Positions 34,489-41,858 are shown, numbered from the stretch's first letter. The stretch: 42,696 nucleotides of DNA from an uncultured Prevotellaceae bacterium (GCA_902762565.1 CACWOS010000019.1:1-42696), one strand, 5' to 3'. Numbers and translations: made by a program. The notes: a model not told the origin generated them from the sequence alone.

Positions 34489-35642
34489 AGTTATACCTAT
34501 TTATTATATTAACCATCGTGACGCTCATGTCGGGCTGTCGGACGGACGACATCATTATCTATGCCGAAGAGGAGGATATCGGCAAAAAGACCGTTGCCAG
34601 CGAGGTGATAGGTATGTACGTGCTGAACGAGGGAAATATGGGCTCGAACAAGTGCACGCTGGACTTCCTCGACCTCTCGGACACGATTATCCACTACCGG
34701 CGTAATATTTATTCTGAGCGCAATCCTAACGAGGTCAAGGAGTTGGGCGATGTCGGCAACGACATTCAAATTTACGGCTCTCGCCTGTGGATGGTTATTA
34801 ACTGCTCGAACAAGGTGGAGGTGTGTCGCGCCAAGGATGCTGTCAAAATAGGCAAGGTGGACATTCCCAACTGCCGTTACGTGACGTTCGACGGCGGCTA
34901 TGCCTACGTCAGTTCGTATGTCGGTCCCGTGGCTGTCGGCAGCAATGCCCCTCGTGGCCGCGTGTACAAGGTCGACACGCTGACCCTCCAGAAGGTCGAC
35001 TCCGTCGTCGTAGGCTATCAGCCCGAGGAGATGGTCGTTGTCGATGGCAAACTCTATGTGGCTAATAGCGGAGGCTATATAGCACCACAATACGACCGTA
35101 CGATTAGCGTCATCGACTTGGCAACGATGAGTGAGGAACGTCAAATAGACGTTGCCGTCAACCTCCACCGCTTGCGCCTTGACCGCTATGGACAGTTGTG
35201 GGTTTCGTCGCGAGGTAATAGCAGAGATGTCCCCTCGAAGCTTTACTGGTTGAAGACAGACACTCAGGGGCAGATGCAAGTGGCAGGCCATATCGATATA
35301 CCCGTTTCGGACATGTGTATCGTGGGGGATTCGCTCTACTTCTACGGTGCTGATTATAATGCCGTGACGTACGATGTGACGTCGGCACAGGGCATCATTG
35401 ACGTGCAGAGACACGCGCTGGTAAATGATGTTCTAAGCAACGCACCAGAATACCAGAAGATACGCCAATTGTATGGCATCATCGTGCATCCCCGGCATCG
35501 CGACTTTTACCTAATGGATGCCAAGAACTACGTGTCGAGTGGCGAACTGCTGCACTTTAATGCCGACGGCACGTTCGACTACAAGGTGCGAACGGGCGAT
35601 ATCCCCGGGCACGCAGCGTTCTTGCTAAAGGTAAAAAAGTAA
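34485..35642 (+). CDS. btuG: Surface lipoprotein beta-propeller, BtuG-like (YncE/DUF5074 type)
   Basis: The 385-residue product has a lipoprotein signal (MKLYLFIILTIVTLMSGC, lipid Cys at 18). Repeated beta-propeller blades follow, such as GMYVLNEGNMGSNKCTLDF, RLWMVINCSNKVEVC, EMVVVDGKLYVANSGG and DRTISVIDLATMSEERQI. In Bacteroides the propeller lipoprotein encoded next to btuB is BtuG, which binds cobalamin at the surface with extreme affinity and hands it to BtuB. The position directly after btuB (four-nt overlap, ATGA) and under the B12 riboswitch supports this. Binding itself is inferred from family and context. Confidence 0.87.
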   Translation: MKLYLFIILTIVTLMSGCRTDDIIIYAEEEDIGKKTVASEVIGMYVLNEGNMGSNKCTLDFLDLSDTIIHYRRNIYSERNPNEVKELGDVGNDIQIYGSRLWMVINCSNKVEVCRAKDAVKIGKVDIPNCRYVTFDGGYAYVSSYVGPVAVGSNAPRGRVYKVDTLTLQKVDSVVVGYQPEEMVVVDGKLYVANSGGYIAPQYDRTISVIDLATMSEERQIDVAVNLHRLRLDRYGQLWVSSRGNSRDVPSKLYWLKTDTQGQMQVAGHIDIPVSDMCIVGDSLYFYGADYNAVTYDVTSAQGIIDVQRHALVNDVLSNAPEYQKIRQLYGIIVHPRHRDFYLMDAKNYVSSGELLHFNADGTFDYKVRTGDIPGHAAFLLKVKK

Positions 35643-35650
35643 AAAGGTAA
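35627..35650 (+). repeat. 8-nt tandem repeat before the 35.7-kb surface gene
   Basis: Units AAAGGTAA, AAAAGTAA and AAAGGTAA (period 8) overlap the btuG stop codon. An inverted version, TTTACTTT then TTTACCTT three times, lies at 35716-35747 inside the signal peptide of the next gene. Confidence 0.75.
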
Positions 35651-35662
35651 ATTATTAAAGAG

Positions 35663-36793
35663 ATGAAATATATGACAAACAATTGTTTATGGAAAAAGGG
35701 ACGGGTAATGAGTGCTTTACTTTTTTACCTTTTTACCTTTTTACCTTTATCAGCGCAGCGAATGGACAATCCCGACAATCCGTCGAAGTACATTGTGGCT
35801 GTCGACGAGTACCGTCCGGCACCGGGCCAGTTCGTGAATGAATTACCTTTGGCAACAGCTGAGGATACGCCGGCCTCGATGGCCCAGAAGTGTACCGATG
35901 TGCTGTTGCGTAATGCAGCTCGCATGGCTGAGGGTAAGAGCCTTGAGCCCGATACCAGTGATGATGACGACTACGATGCCAGCTATTTGTTGACGCTGGG
36001 AGCGTGGGGAGGTTATATCATGTTCCACTTCGACCATTCTATTGCCAATGTCAAGGGACAGCGCGACCTGCTGATCTTGGGCAATTCCAACAAGAGTGCA
36101 ATGACGACACTCGACGGTGGTGCCAGTGAACCAGGCATTGTAATGGTGTCGAAGGACGTCAATCAGAACGGACTGCCCGATGATCCTTGGTATGAACTCT
36201 CAGGCAGTGCCGATGTCGACAGCGTCGGAAAGGTGGTGTATGACTATGCTATCACCTATCAGAAGGCGCCTATGCAGAATATTCCATGGACGGATAACCA
36301 CGGTGGCTCTGGCTATGTGCAGCGCGTAGGTTTCCACAAACAAGAGTACTATCCCTTGTGGGTCAATGACGAGACCCTCCATTTCACGGGCACGCTGTTG
36401 CCTCCCAATGGCATTGACACGAATGGGGTAGGCACCAATTGGGTTCGCATGTTCCTGCGCTATGGTTATGCCGACAACAAGCCTAACGACGATGCTGGGG
36501 CCAACAGTTTCGATTTCGATTGGGCGGTCGATGCTCAGCGCCAGCCCGTCAGTCTTGATTTCGTCGACTTTGTACGCGTCTATACAGGTGTCAACCAGTT
36601 CTGTGGCTGGATGGCTGAGACGTCTACGGAGATAGCGCATGCCGAAGACCTCCACTTGGATGCCTCGTTGCAGGCTATCCGCGAGGCTACTGGCATCCGT
36701 GGCATTTACGATTTGCCGAACGACGATGCACCGGTTTACAAGCTGAACAGTCGAATCTACATTAAGAATGGAAAGAAGTATTTCTTTAAATAA
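35663..36793 (+). CDS. Secreted surface protein of the B12 locus, function unknown
   Basis: The 376 residues start with a signal peptide (residues 1-32, ending FTFLPLSAQ), of which LLFYLFTFLPL is encoded by an 8-nt repeat. The mature part contains IVAVDEYRPAPGQFVNE, LLTLGAWGGYIMFHFDHSI, VSKDVNQNGLPDDPWYEL (a Ca-binding-like DxNxNGxxDD loop), WTDNHGGSGYV and FDFDWAVD. It resembles the cell-surface proteins often found in Bacteroidetes B12 uptake loci. The riboswitch-controlled position suggests a corrinoid-binding or accessory role, but I cannot assign an activity. A later start at 35708 is possible. Confidence 0.8.
   Translation: MKYMTNNCLWKKGRVMSALLFYLFTFLPLSAQRMDNPDNPSKYIVAVDEYRPAPGQFVNELPLATAEDTPASMAQKCTDVLLRNAARMAEGKSLEPDTSDDDDYDASYLLTLGAWGGYIMFHFDHSIANVKGQRDLLILGNSNKSAMTTLDGGASEPGIVMVSKDVNQNGLPDDPWYELSGSADVDSVGKVVYDYAITYQKAPMQNIPWTDNHGGSGYVQRVGFHKQEYYPLWVNDETLHFTGTLLPPNGIDTNGVGTNWVRMFLRYGYADNKPNDDAGANSFDFDWAVDAQRQPVSLDFVDFVRVYTGVNQFCGWMAETSTEIAHAEDLHLDASLQAIREATGIRGIYDLPNDDAPVYKLNSRIYIKNGKKYFFK
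35716..35747 (+). repeat. Inverted partner of the 35627 repeat, inside a signal peptide
   Basis: TTTACTTT (35716-35723) and TTTACCTT three times (35724-35747), period 8, are the reverse complement of the unit at 35627-35650. It encodes the hydrophobic core of the signal peptide. Confidence 0.75.
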
Positions 36794-36824
36794 ACATGTT
36801 TCACTTATTAAAAACTAAAACATT

Positions 36825-37604
36825 ATGAAGAAAAGTATGTTTTATGCCAGTATGGCAATTGTGATGGGATTAACTATGACGTCATGTTCGGTAGATGACA
36901 ATCCTAAAACAGAACCAGTATTGCCTGCCGCTGTTGTTGCAACCTTTGAGGATGCCAATGTGCAGCTGAACGATAAGGGCTACTGGAATGGCGGTCAGAT
37001 TGGCGAGGGTGTTGAAGGCGACTGGGGCGAGACAACTTGGGCCTGCAAGGCTACCTCAGGTCTGGTGACCATTGAGTGCGATTACTCGTACATGGATATG
37101 GGTGGCTACGGCTACGACTGGTGGGGTGGCATTGCCCTCTCTAACCGTACAGGCAAGGAGCTGAAGGACATGGACGACCAGTACAACAACATTGTAGGTT
37201 GCGGTGCCAACAACTCTGCCAACTATGCTGTCGTTTATGGTCAGGGCGTTGCCTACATCAATGTTGAGGGCGGTGCCGAGGTCAGCTACCTCTACGTGGC
37301 CAACAGTGCCTACGCTATGCAAAACATCCTCGTGGGCGACGGCTATTCTAAGAAGTTTGAAGACGACGGCGACCACCTCTATCTGATCGTTGAGGCTACC
37401 AAGGCTGACGGCACCACACAGGAGGAGCAAATCAAGCTGGCCGAATTTACCACCTCGCTGCGCTATATCACTGGCTGGGCGAAGGTAGACCTGAGCAAAC
37501 TGGGCAAGAACGTCACCAAGCTGACTTTCAAGATGACTGCTCACAACAGCGGTGTACCCCTCTATTGCTGTGTTGACGACATTGCCGTCCAGCCCAACAA
37601 GTAA
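36825..37604 (+). CDS. DUF4465 family lipoprotein
   Basis: The 259-residue product has a lipoprotein signal (MKKSMFYASMAIVMGLTMTSC, lipid Cys near residue 21) and then FEDANVQLNDKGYWNG, YDWWGGIALSNRTG, NIVGCGANNSANYAVVYG, and a closing beta-sandwich with VPLYCCVDDIAV. This is the DUF4465 pattern, a carbohydrate-binding-module-like sandwich often found in Bacteroidetes vitamin B12 loci. A surface-exposed corrinoid-binding or assisting role is inferred from the riboswitch operon. The gap to btuF is only three nt. Confidence 0.85.
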   Translation: MKKSMFYASMAIVMGLTMTSCSVDDNPKTEPVLPAAVVATFEDANVQLNDKGYWNGGQIGEGVEGDWGETTWACKATSGLVTIECDYSYMDMGGYGYDWWGGIALSNRTGKELKDMDDQYNNIVGCGANNSANYAVVYGQGVAYINVEGGAEVSYLYVANSAYAMQNILVGDGYSKKFEDDGDHLYLIVEATKADGTTQEEQIKLAEFTTSLRYITGWAKVDLSKLGKNVTKLTFKMTAHNSGVPLYCCVDDIAVQPNK

Positions 37605-37607
37605 GGC

Positions 37608-38825
37608 ATGAGACTTGGTCTTATTTCAGCACTATTCTTAGCAGTATTGCTATCGTCGTGCGGAGGCCGTCAGACGGCTTCTGCCGACGGTGGCGATACT
37701 GTTCCTTTCCGTTATGCCCAGCTGCTCCAGCTGGTGCGCTACGACGGCTATACCGTAGCCACTATCCGTCATCCCTGGCGACAGGATGCCGTGCTCCATC
37801 GTTACGTGCTGGTGCCTGCCGCCGCTCCCGTCCCCGATGGCTCTCCCGCCGCCCCCGTCCCCGATGGCTCTTCCGCCGCCCCCGTCCCCGAGGGTTTTCC
37901 CGAGGGTACCGTTATCCGTACGCCCCTGCGTCGCAGCGTCGTCTTTACCACGGTCCACTGCTCGTTGCTCTCGATGCTGCATCGTGAAGCGAGTGTGGCG
38001 GGTGTGGCCGACCTGAAGTACATCAAGGCACCGTACGTGCAAGAGGGTGTCTCGGCGGGTCGCATCGTGGACTGTGGCGATGGTATGAGTCCCGTCATCG
38101 AAAAGATTATCGACCTGCACCCCGATGCCCTGCTGTTGTCGCCTTTCGAGAACAGTGGCGGCTATGGTCAACTGGAGGAGATAGACATTCCCATCGTCGA
38201 GTGTGCCGAGTACATGGAACCGTCGCCGCTGGGCCGTGCCGAGTGGGTGCGCTTCTATGGCTTGCTGTACGGTTGCGAACACGAGGCCGACAGCCTTTTT
38301 GCTCTCGTGGACAGCAGCTATCAGGCCCTTCGTCATACCGTTATGTCGGAATCCCGCAATCCCGTTATGTCGGAATCTCGTCATCCCGACACTGCGCCCA
38401 AGACCTCCGTCCTCGTCGACAAGGTGACCGGTTCCGTCTGGTACGTGCCGGGCGGACGCAGCACCATCGGGCAGATGCTTTCCGATGCCGGCGCGCGCTA
38501 TCCGTGGGCCGCGGACGACCGTAGCGGCTCTATAGCGTTGCCCTTCGAGACCGTCCTCGAGCGTGCTGGCGATTGCGACGTCTGGCTGCTGCGCTATAGT
38601 GGCCAGCAACCGCTGACCCGCCAACAGCTGTTGAGCGAGCACCGCGGCTACAACCAGTTCCGTTCGTTCCGCGAGGGTAGGGTGTACGGCTGCAATGTCG
38701 AGCAGTCCATGTTCTACGAAGATTCGCCCTTCCGTCCCGACCTCTTGCTGTCCGACTTCATCAAAATCTTGCATCCCGACATACCAGATTTGCCCGCTTT
38801 GCGTTATTATCATAAAGTCGAATAA
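37608..38825 (+). CDS. btuF: B12 ABC transporter substrate-binding lipoprotein
   Basis: BtuF collects corrinoids in the periplasm. The 405 residues begin with a lipoprotein signal (LISALFLAVLLSSCGG). The class III binding-protein fold follows: VVFTTVHCSLLSMLH, LHPDALLLSPFENSG, PIVECAEYMEPSPLGRAEWV, VWYVPGGRSTIGQMLSDAG, GCNVEQSMFYEDSPFRPD. It is longer than usual because of two inserted repeat segments: three copies of a nine-residue AAPVPDGSP-like unit (residues 72-98) and two of VMSESRxP (near 243-258). Both probably sit in loops. The stop overlaps btuC by one nt (TAATG). Confidence 0.9.
   Translation: MRLGLISALFLAVLLSSCGGRQTASADGGDTVPFRYAQLLQLVRYDGYTVATIRHPWRQDAVLHRYVLVPAAAPVPDGSPAAPVPDGSSAAPVPEGFPEGTVIRTPLRRSVVFTTVHCSLLSMLHREASVAGVADLKYIKAPYVQEGVSAGRIVDCGDGMSPVIEKIIDLHPDALLLSPFENSGGYGQLEEIDIPIVECAEYMEPSPLGRAEWVRFYGLLYGCEHEADSLFALVDSSYQALRHTVMSESRNPVMSESRHPDTAPKTSVLVDKVTGSVWYVPGGRSTIGQMLSDAGARYPWAADDRSGSIALPFETVLERAGDCDVWLLRYSGQQPLTRQQLLSEHRGYNQFRSFREGRVYGCNVEQSMFYEDSPFRPDLLLSDFIKILHPDIPDLPALRYYHKVE
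37821..37901 (+). repeat. 27-bp tandem repeat in btuF
   Basis: Three in-frame copies of 27 bp (37821-37847, 37848-37874, 37875-37901) encode AAPVPDGSP, AAPVPDGSS and AAPVPEGFP. The copies differ by a few bases. Confidence 0.85.
38339..38386 (+). repeat. 24-bp tandem repeat in btuF
   Basis: Two copies of 24 bp (38339-38362 and 38363-38386), beginning CGTTATGTCGGAATC, encode VMSESRNP and VMSESRHP. A partial copy (CGTCATACC) lies just before. Confidence 0.75.
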
Positions 38826-39829
38826 TGAAAAAGTGTCTGTCATTGGCCTTCTTGGTCCTCGTGCTGATGGTTGTCAACATTCTGGTGGGAAGCATCCATA
38901 TTCCCGCTTCCGACGTGCTGAGCATCCTCATGGGCCATACCGACGGCGTACGTCCGTCGTGGGTTTACATCGTGCTGCAGTCGCGACTGCCACAGGCCAT
39001 GACTGCTGCGTTGGCCGGTGGCGCTCTGGCTGCCAGTGGCCTGATGTTGCAGACCGCCTTCCGCAATCCGTTGGCCGACCCGGGCATCTTCGGCATCAGC
39101 AGCGGTGCCGGACTGGGCGTGGCCTTGGTCATGCTCTTCTTGGGCGGCAGCATTACGGCCGGAACGGTCGCCGTGTCGGGTTTCGTGGCCATCATGGCAG
39201 CAGCCTTCTTGGGCGCCATGGCTGTGATGGTGGTCATCTTTTTCTTCTCAGGCCTCGTGCGGTCGTCCGTCATGCTGCTCATTGTCGGCATCATGATTGG
39301 CTACGTCAGCTCGTCGGCCGTCACGCTGCTCAATTTCTTTGCCACCGACGAAGGCGTCAAGTCCTATATGGTGTGGGGCATGGGCTCGTTTGGCGGCGTT
39401 TCCATGCGCATGATGCCCGCCTATGCCGTGGTCACGTTGCTGGCACTGTTCTGCGCGCTCCTGCTCATCAAGCCGCTCAATGCGCTGATGCTGGGCGAGC
39501 GCTATGCCGAGAATCTGGGCGTCAATGTGGTGCGCGTGCGCAACTGGCTGCTCATCGTCACGGGCCTCCTGACAGCTGTCGTCACCGCCTTCTGCGGTCC
39601 CATCTCGTTCATCGGACTGGCCGTGCCCCATGTGGCCCGCCTGCTGCTCACCACCGATAACCACCGCACCCTGCTTCCTGCCACCATCCTGATGGGGTCT
39701 GTGACGGCCCTCGTCTGCAATCTCCTGTGCGTCATACCAGGAGAGGGTGGCGTCATCCCCCTGAATGCCGTCACCCCCTTGCTCGGAGCCCCTGTCATCA
39801 TCTATGTCATCATGAAGCACAAGGGCTAA
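38825..39829 (+). CDS. btuC: B12 ABC transporter permease (FecCD family)
   Basis: The 334-residue permease has about ten membrane segments (CLSLAFLVLVLMVVNILVG at the start). FecCD/BtuC motifs are LQSRLPQAMTAALAGGALAASG, FRNPLADPGIFGISSGAGLG, SFGGVSMRMM, LGERYAENLGV (the coupling helix that contacts the ATPase) and FCGPISFIGLAVPHVARLL. It moves cobalamin across the inner membrane. No btuD ATPase gene follows; the next genes on the right are the smalltalk cassette on the opposite strand. The ATPase must be supplied from elsewhere. Confidence 0.94.
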   Translation: MKKCLSLAFLVLVLMVVNILVGSIHIPASDVLSILMGHTDGVRPSWVYIVLQSRLPQAMTAALAGGALAASGLMLQTAFRNPLADPGIFGISSGAGLGVALVMLFLGGSITAGTVAVSGFVAIMAAAFLGAMAVMVVIFFFSGLVRSSVMLLIVGIMIGYVSSSAVTLLNFFATDEGVKSYMVWGMGSFGGVSMRMMPAYAVVTLLALFCALLLIKPLNALMLGERYAENLGVNVVRVRNWLLIVTGLLTAVVTAFCGPISFIGLAVPHVARLLLTTDNHRTLLPATILMGSVTALVCNLLCVIPGEGGVIPLNAVTPLLGAPVIIYVIMKHKG

Positions 39830-39831
39830 AC

Positions 39832-39866
39832 TCACTTTTCACTATTCACTGTTCACTATTCACTAG
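39832..39866 (-). repeat. 7-nt tandem repeat after smalltalk copy 2
   Basis: TCACTTT, TCACTAT, TCACTGT, TCACTAT and TCACTAG run with a strict 7-nt period between the btuC stop and the smalltalk stop codon. On the minus strand the unit is AGTGAAT-like, as after smalltalk copy 1. Confidence 0.8.
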
Positions 39867-39979
39867 AGTGCGATTGGCCCGTAGCCCATGCAACTCGTTG
39901 TCGTAACGGTCGTCAGATAGGCTGTGAGACCGGCTACTAACATCTTCGCCAGAATCTCGATGAGTCTGTTACCCTTCAT
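39863..39979 (-). CDS. Smalltalk family small membrane/lipoprotein-like peptide, copy 2
   Basis: A 38-residue ORF begins MKGNRLIEILAKML, has a hydrophobic middle (VAGLTAYLTTV) and ends TTTSCMGYGPIAL. It is a diverged relative of copy 1 (208-309): both have a basic start, one hydrophobic helix, and TTSC-M near the C-terminus. If TTSC works as a lipobox the mature part is nine residues. It follows the HU-like gene and its hairpin, separated by a 7-nt repeat tract, exactly as in copy 1. The function of the family is unknown to me. Confidence 0.75.
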   Translation of the reverse strand: MKGNRLIEILAKMLVAGLTAYLTTVTTTSCMGYGPIAL

Positions 39980-40041
39980 AACTATTCACTCTTCACTCTT
40001 CACTATTCACTTCTCACTTATCACTTCTCACTTCTCACTTC
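39980..40041 (-). repeat. 7-nt tandem repeat upstream of smalltalk copy 2
   Basis: About nine 7-nt units (TCACTCT, TCACTCT, TCACTAT, TCACTTC, TCACTTA, TCACTTC and so on in plus-strand reading) fill the gap from the HU-like hairpin to the smalltalk ATG. Confidence 0.8.
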
Positions 40042-40043
40042 AT

Positions 40044-40070
40044 AGAGTTGCGCCCGTAGGCGCACACTCT
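40044..40070 (-). terminator. Hairpin after the complete HU-like gene
   Basis: AGAGT (40044-40048) and ACTCT (40066-40070) flank an inner GC stem (GCGCC/GGCGC). It matches the hairpin at 123-153. No long T run follows on the minus strand. Confidence 0.65.
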
Positions 40071-40670
40071 TTAATCTCCGTCGTCCGGGTCGATCTCCGT
40101 GTCACCACCTACGGGCAGCGGACCGCCACCACCACTGCTGGGCGCATTGGCCGTGCGGAAGTCGGCCAGGCTCTGCACCACCTGCACGCGCTTCGACTTG
40201 CCGTCGACCGTGCGCACCTCGGACTTCACGATGTTCATGGATGCTGCACTGACGCCGCGGGTCAGGAACTGGCGCGAGGTGATGTTGTCCAACTCGCTCG
40301 ACTCGGGCAGGAAGCGCACGTGCACGCCCTTGATGATGCTGGTCGGGTCGAACTCGCTGTCCAGCATCTGCGTCTCGCTGGCGCCGCCCTTCTTGTTCTC
40401 GATGGTTGGGTAGAAGATGCCCAGCCCGTCCAGCTTCACGCCCACGCCCTGTGCCACCAGTTCGGGCACGCATTCCGACAGCTTCACCAGTACGGCCACG
40501 ATGGCGTCGCGACCCACCATGCAGTTGTGCTCCTTCAGGTGGGCGGCCAAGCCGCGGGTGGTCAGTGTCTTCTGACGGTCTACCTCGGCGTAGTAATTGC
40601 CCAGTGCCGTTGTACGAGTGTTAGTGTTCTTGCGGAAATTGACCGCCAACTGAACCTTGTTTGTTGCCAT
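40071..40670 (-). CDS. HU-like DNA-binding protein with Gly-rich tail (HU-HIG type)
   Basis: The 199-residue protein begins MATNKVQLAVNFRKNTNTR. Its core LTTRGLAAHLKEHNCMVGRD followed by GVGVKLDGLGIFYPTIENK has the HU/IHF helix pair and beta-arm pattern. A second domain (about 100-165, GVHVRFLPESSELDNITSRQ) and a Gly/Asp-rich tail follow. Such proteins are multicopy in Bacteroidales and are commonly followed by a smalltalk gene and an amidase or lysozyme. DNA binding is the likely activity. A -7 promoter element at 40844 and a 160-nt leader precede it. An almost identical tail is found at 2-124. Confidence 0.88.
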   Translation of the reverse strand: MATNKVQLAVNFRKNTNTRTTALGNYYAEVDRQKTLTTRGLAAHLKEHNCMVGRDAIVAVLVKLSECVPELVAQGVGVKLDGLGIFYPTIENKKGGASETQMLDSEFDPTSIIKGVHVRFLPESSELDNITSRQFLTRGVSAASMNIVKSEVRTVDGKSKRVQVVQSLADFRTANAPSSGGGGPLPVGGDTEIDPDDGD

Positions 40671-40843
40671 AATTCTTTTAAATCATTCGTTCGTTCTGAA
40701 ATTTTTTTTGTTCTCTTTGCTTGTCCACTCGTGTCCGTTGCGCTCGGCGCTCGTTCGGCGGCTGCTACGTGCGGAGGGCCCTTCCGCTACGCGCTCCTGC
40801 CTTGCTTGCGCCGTCTGCGTTCCGTCCCACGGGTTTTCAAATG

Positions 40844-40851
40844 CAAAGGTA
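40844..40851 (-). promoter_or_regulatory. -7 element with a long GC-rich leader for the HU-like gene
   Basis: The minus strand reads TACCTTTG (plus-strand CAAAGGTA). The start codon is at 40670, so the leader would be about 165 nt. Positions 40690-40840 are unusually GC-rich with repeated GAGCG/GCGC pieces and the palindrome GGAAGGGCCCTCC. No good -33 element is seen. Confidence 0.55.
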
Positions 40852-40929
40852 CAACAATGAAATTTCGCCACCACCCATTTCCATCCCATTTCCCACCCAT
40901 TCCCATCCCATTGCTTAACATCTTTTAAC

Positions 40930-41142
40930 CTACGGCGTGTCCAGTTCGGCTATGATCTGCTTCACTTGCAGTTTCGACAGCTCGTGGATGCTGCGGTCAA
41001 CCATGTACCTCAGTTTGGGGTTCAGCTTCAGTTCGCGGCGGAACTTCTTGACGGCCCAACCCTTGGTTAGGGAGGGATAGTAGAGGCAAGCCAGCTCCTT
41101 CTTCGTATAGCGTCTAATCTGGAATTCCTCATGGTCACTCAT
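40930..41142 (-). CDS. DUF4248 family small protein
   Basis: The 70-residue product contains FQIRRYTKKELACLYYPSL followed by KGWAVKKFRRELKLNP. This resembles DUF4248, a small helical, probably DNA-binding protein found next to the HU-like/smalltalk cassettes in Bacteroidales. The aromatic LYYPSL and basic KKFRREL segments fit a winged or simple helix-turn-helix fold. The start overlaps the upstream gene by eight nt, so both are one transcript. Function is unknown; a regulatory role in the cassette is inference. Confidence 0.8.
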   Translation of the reverse strand: MSDHEEFQIRRYTKKELACLYYPSLTKGWAVKKFRRELKLNPKLRYMVDRSIHELSKLQVKQIIAELDTP

Positions 41143-41836
41143 TGTGTTTTTGCGTTTCTTTCATCCTGAGCCATTCCTCGCGCGACACGGCCGTCTTCTT
41201 GTTCTCCTCAATCTGGCGGAACAGCCGTTCGTTGGCGTCCTCGCGCTCGGCAGTACACAAAGGGGACGGTTCTTTTTGTGTACTTTTGGCCTTCGTGCGC
41301 TCCAGTCGAATGTCGGCGGCGGTGATAGCCGATGAATACTGGTTGCTTGTCCATAGATCCAGACGGTTTTTGGTGTTCCAAAAGCGCTCGTTCTGAAAAC
41401 GCATCCTGCCCTTTCCGTCCTCTTCACTCCAATACAGGTAAAAGTGCTTAAGTTTCTTGGTGTCATACTGGCCGACGTACTTTAAACACTCCTTATGAAA
41501 AGCCTCTTTCGCGTCGGCAGCGCATACACACAATTTCTGAGCTTTTTCTTCAACTCCGCTCTCTTTCTTATAAGAGGGGTGCAGGGGGGATTTTTCTTTC
41601 TCTCTCCTTCTTTTTCGCTCTTTTAAGAAGCCTGTCAGTGTGAACGACGACTTGTTGATTCTGTACCAATAGCCTGCCGCGTCCTTCTCGGCCTGCGTCA
41701 TGTAGCGGTACGTGTCGATGGCGGTGTAGAGGTGGAAGAGCAGTTGGCGCACCGCCTGCTCTTCACCGTCCTTCGTCAGCCCTTTGTCGGCCAACAGAAT
41801 GTCAACTTTATTCCGAATTTCTTCTGTATTCGTCAT
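41135..41836 (-). CDS. Replisome-organiser-like protein (DUF7833-type), mobile-element-like
   Basis: The 233-residue protein begins MTNTEEIRNKVDILLADKG. It has a hydrophilic linker (KERKRRREKEKSPLHPSYKK), then FYLYWSEEDGKGRMRFQNER with FWNTKNRLDLWTSNQY. This closing motif recalls Bacteroides phage/plasmid replication-associated proteins now grouped as DUF7833. The start at 41836 is preferred because the longer frame to 41875 overlaps the lysozyme gene. A palindromic element is inserted in frame near residues 184-194 (STQKEPSPLCT). Assignment rests on motif resemblance and is moderate. Confidence 0.65.
   Translation of the reverse strand: MTNTEEIRNKVDILLADKGLTKDGEEQAVRQLLFHLYTAIDTYRYMTQAEKDAAGYWYRINKSSFTLTGFLKERKRRREKEKSPLHPSYKKESGVEEKAQKLCVCAADAKEAFHKECLKYVGQYDTKKLKHFYLYWSEEDGKGRMRFQNERFWNTKNRLDLWTSNQYSSAITAADIRLERTKAKSTQKEPSPLCTAEREDANERLFRQIEENKKTAVSREEWLRMKETQKHNE
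41252..41284 (-). repeat. Palindromic element inserted in frame in the 41-kb gene
   Basis: AGTACACAAA (41252-41261) and TTTGTGTACT (41275-41284) are perfect 10-nt inverted complements around GGGGACGGTTCTT. The GACGGTTCT core (41265-41273) is shared with the ABC ATPase element at 8953-8961. Confidence 0.8.
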
Positions 41837-41858
41837 ACAATTCCTGTTGATATAAAAA

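Noticed and set aside
34509-35414. Minus-strand open frame of 301 codons opposite btuG
   Set aside because: Shadow of a propeller gene; no signal peptide or motif.
37650-38843. Minus-strand open frame of 397 codons opposite btuF
   Set aside because: It arises from the GC-rich, repeat-containing btuF; its Gly/Asp repeats (GDGGGGRAI) are the reverse of the 27-bp repeat and no domain is visible.
39832-40041. Possible CRISPR array (regular short repeats)
   Set aside because: Units are 7 nt and contiguous, without 30-nt spacers, and no cas genes are present.
40683-40889. Minus-strand 68-codon frame between DUF4248 and the HU-like gene
   Set aside because: It would start upstream of the predicted promoter and consists of Arg/Ala/Ser-rich sequence from the GC-rich leader; more likely untranslated.
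39924-40928. Plus-strand open frame of 334 codons across the smalltalk and HU-like genes
   Set aside because: It runs through repeat tracts, a hairpin and the antisense of two supported genes; no family motif.
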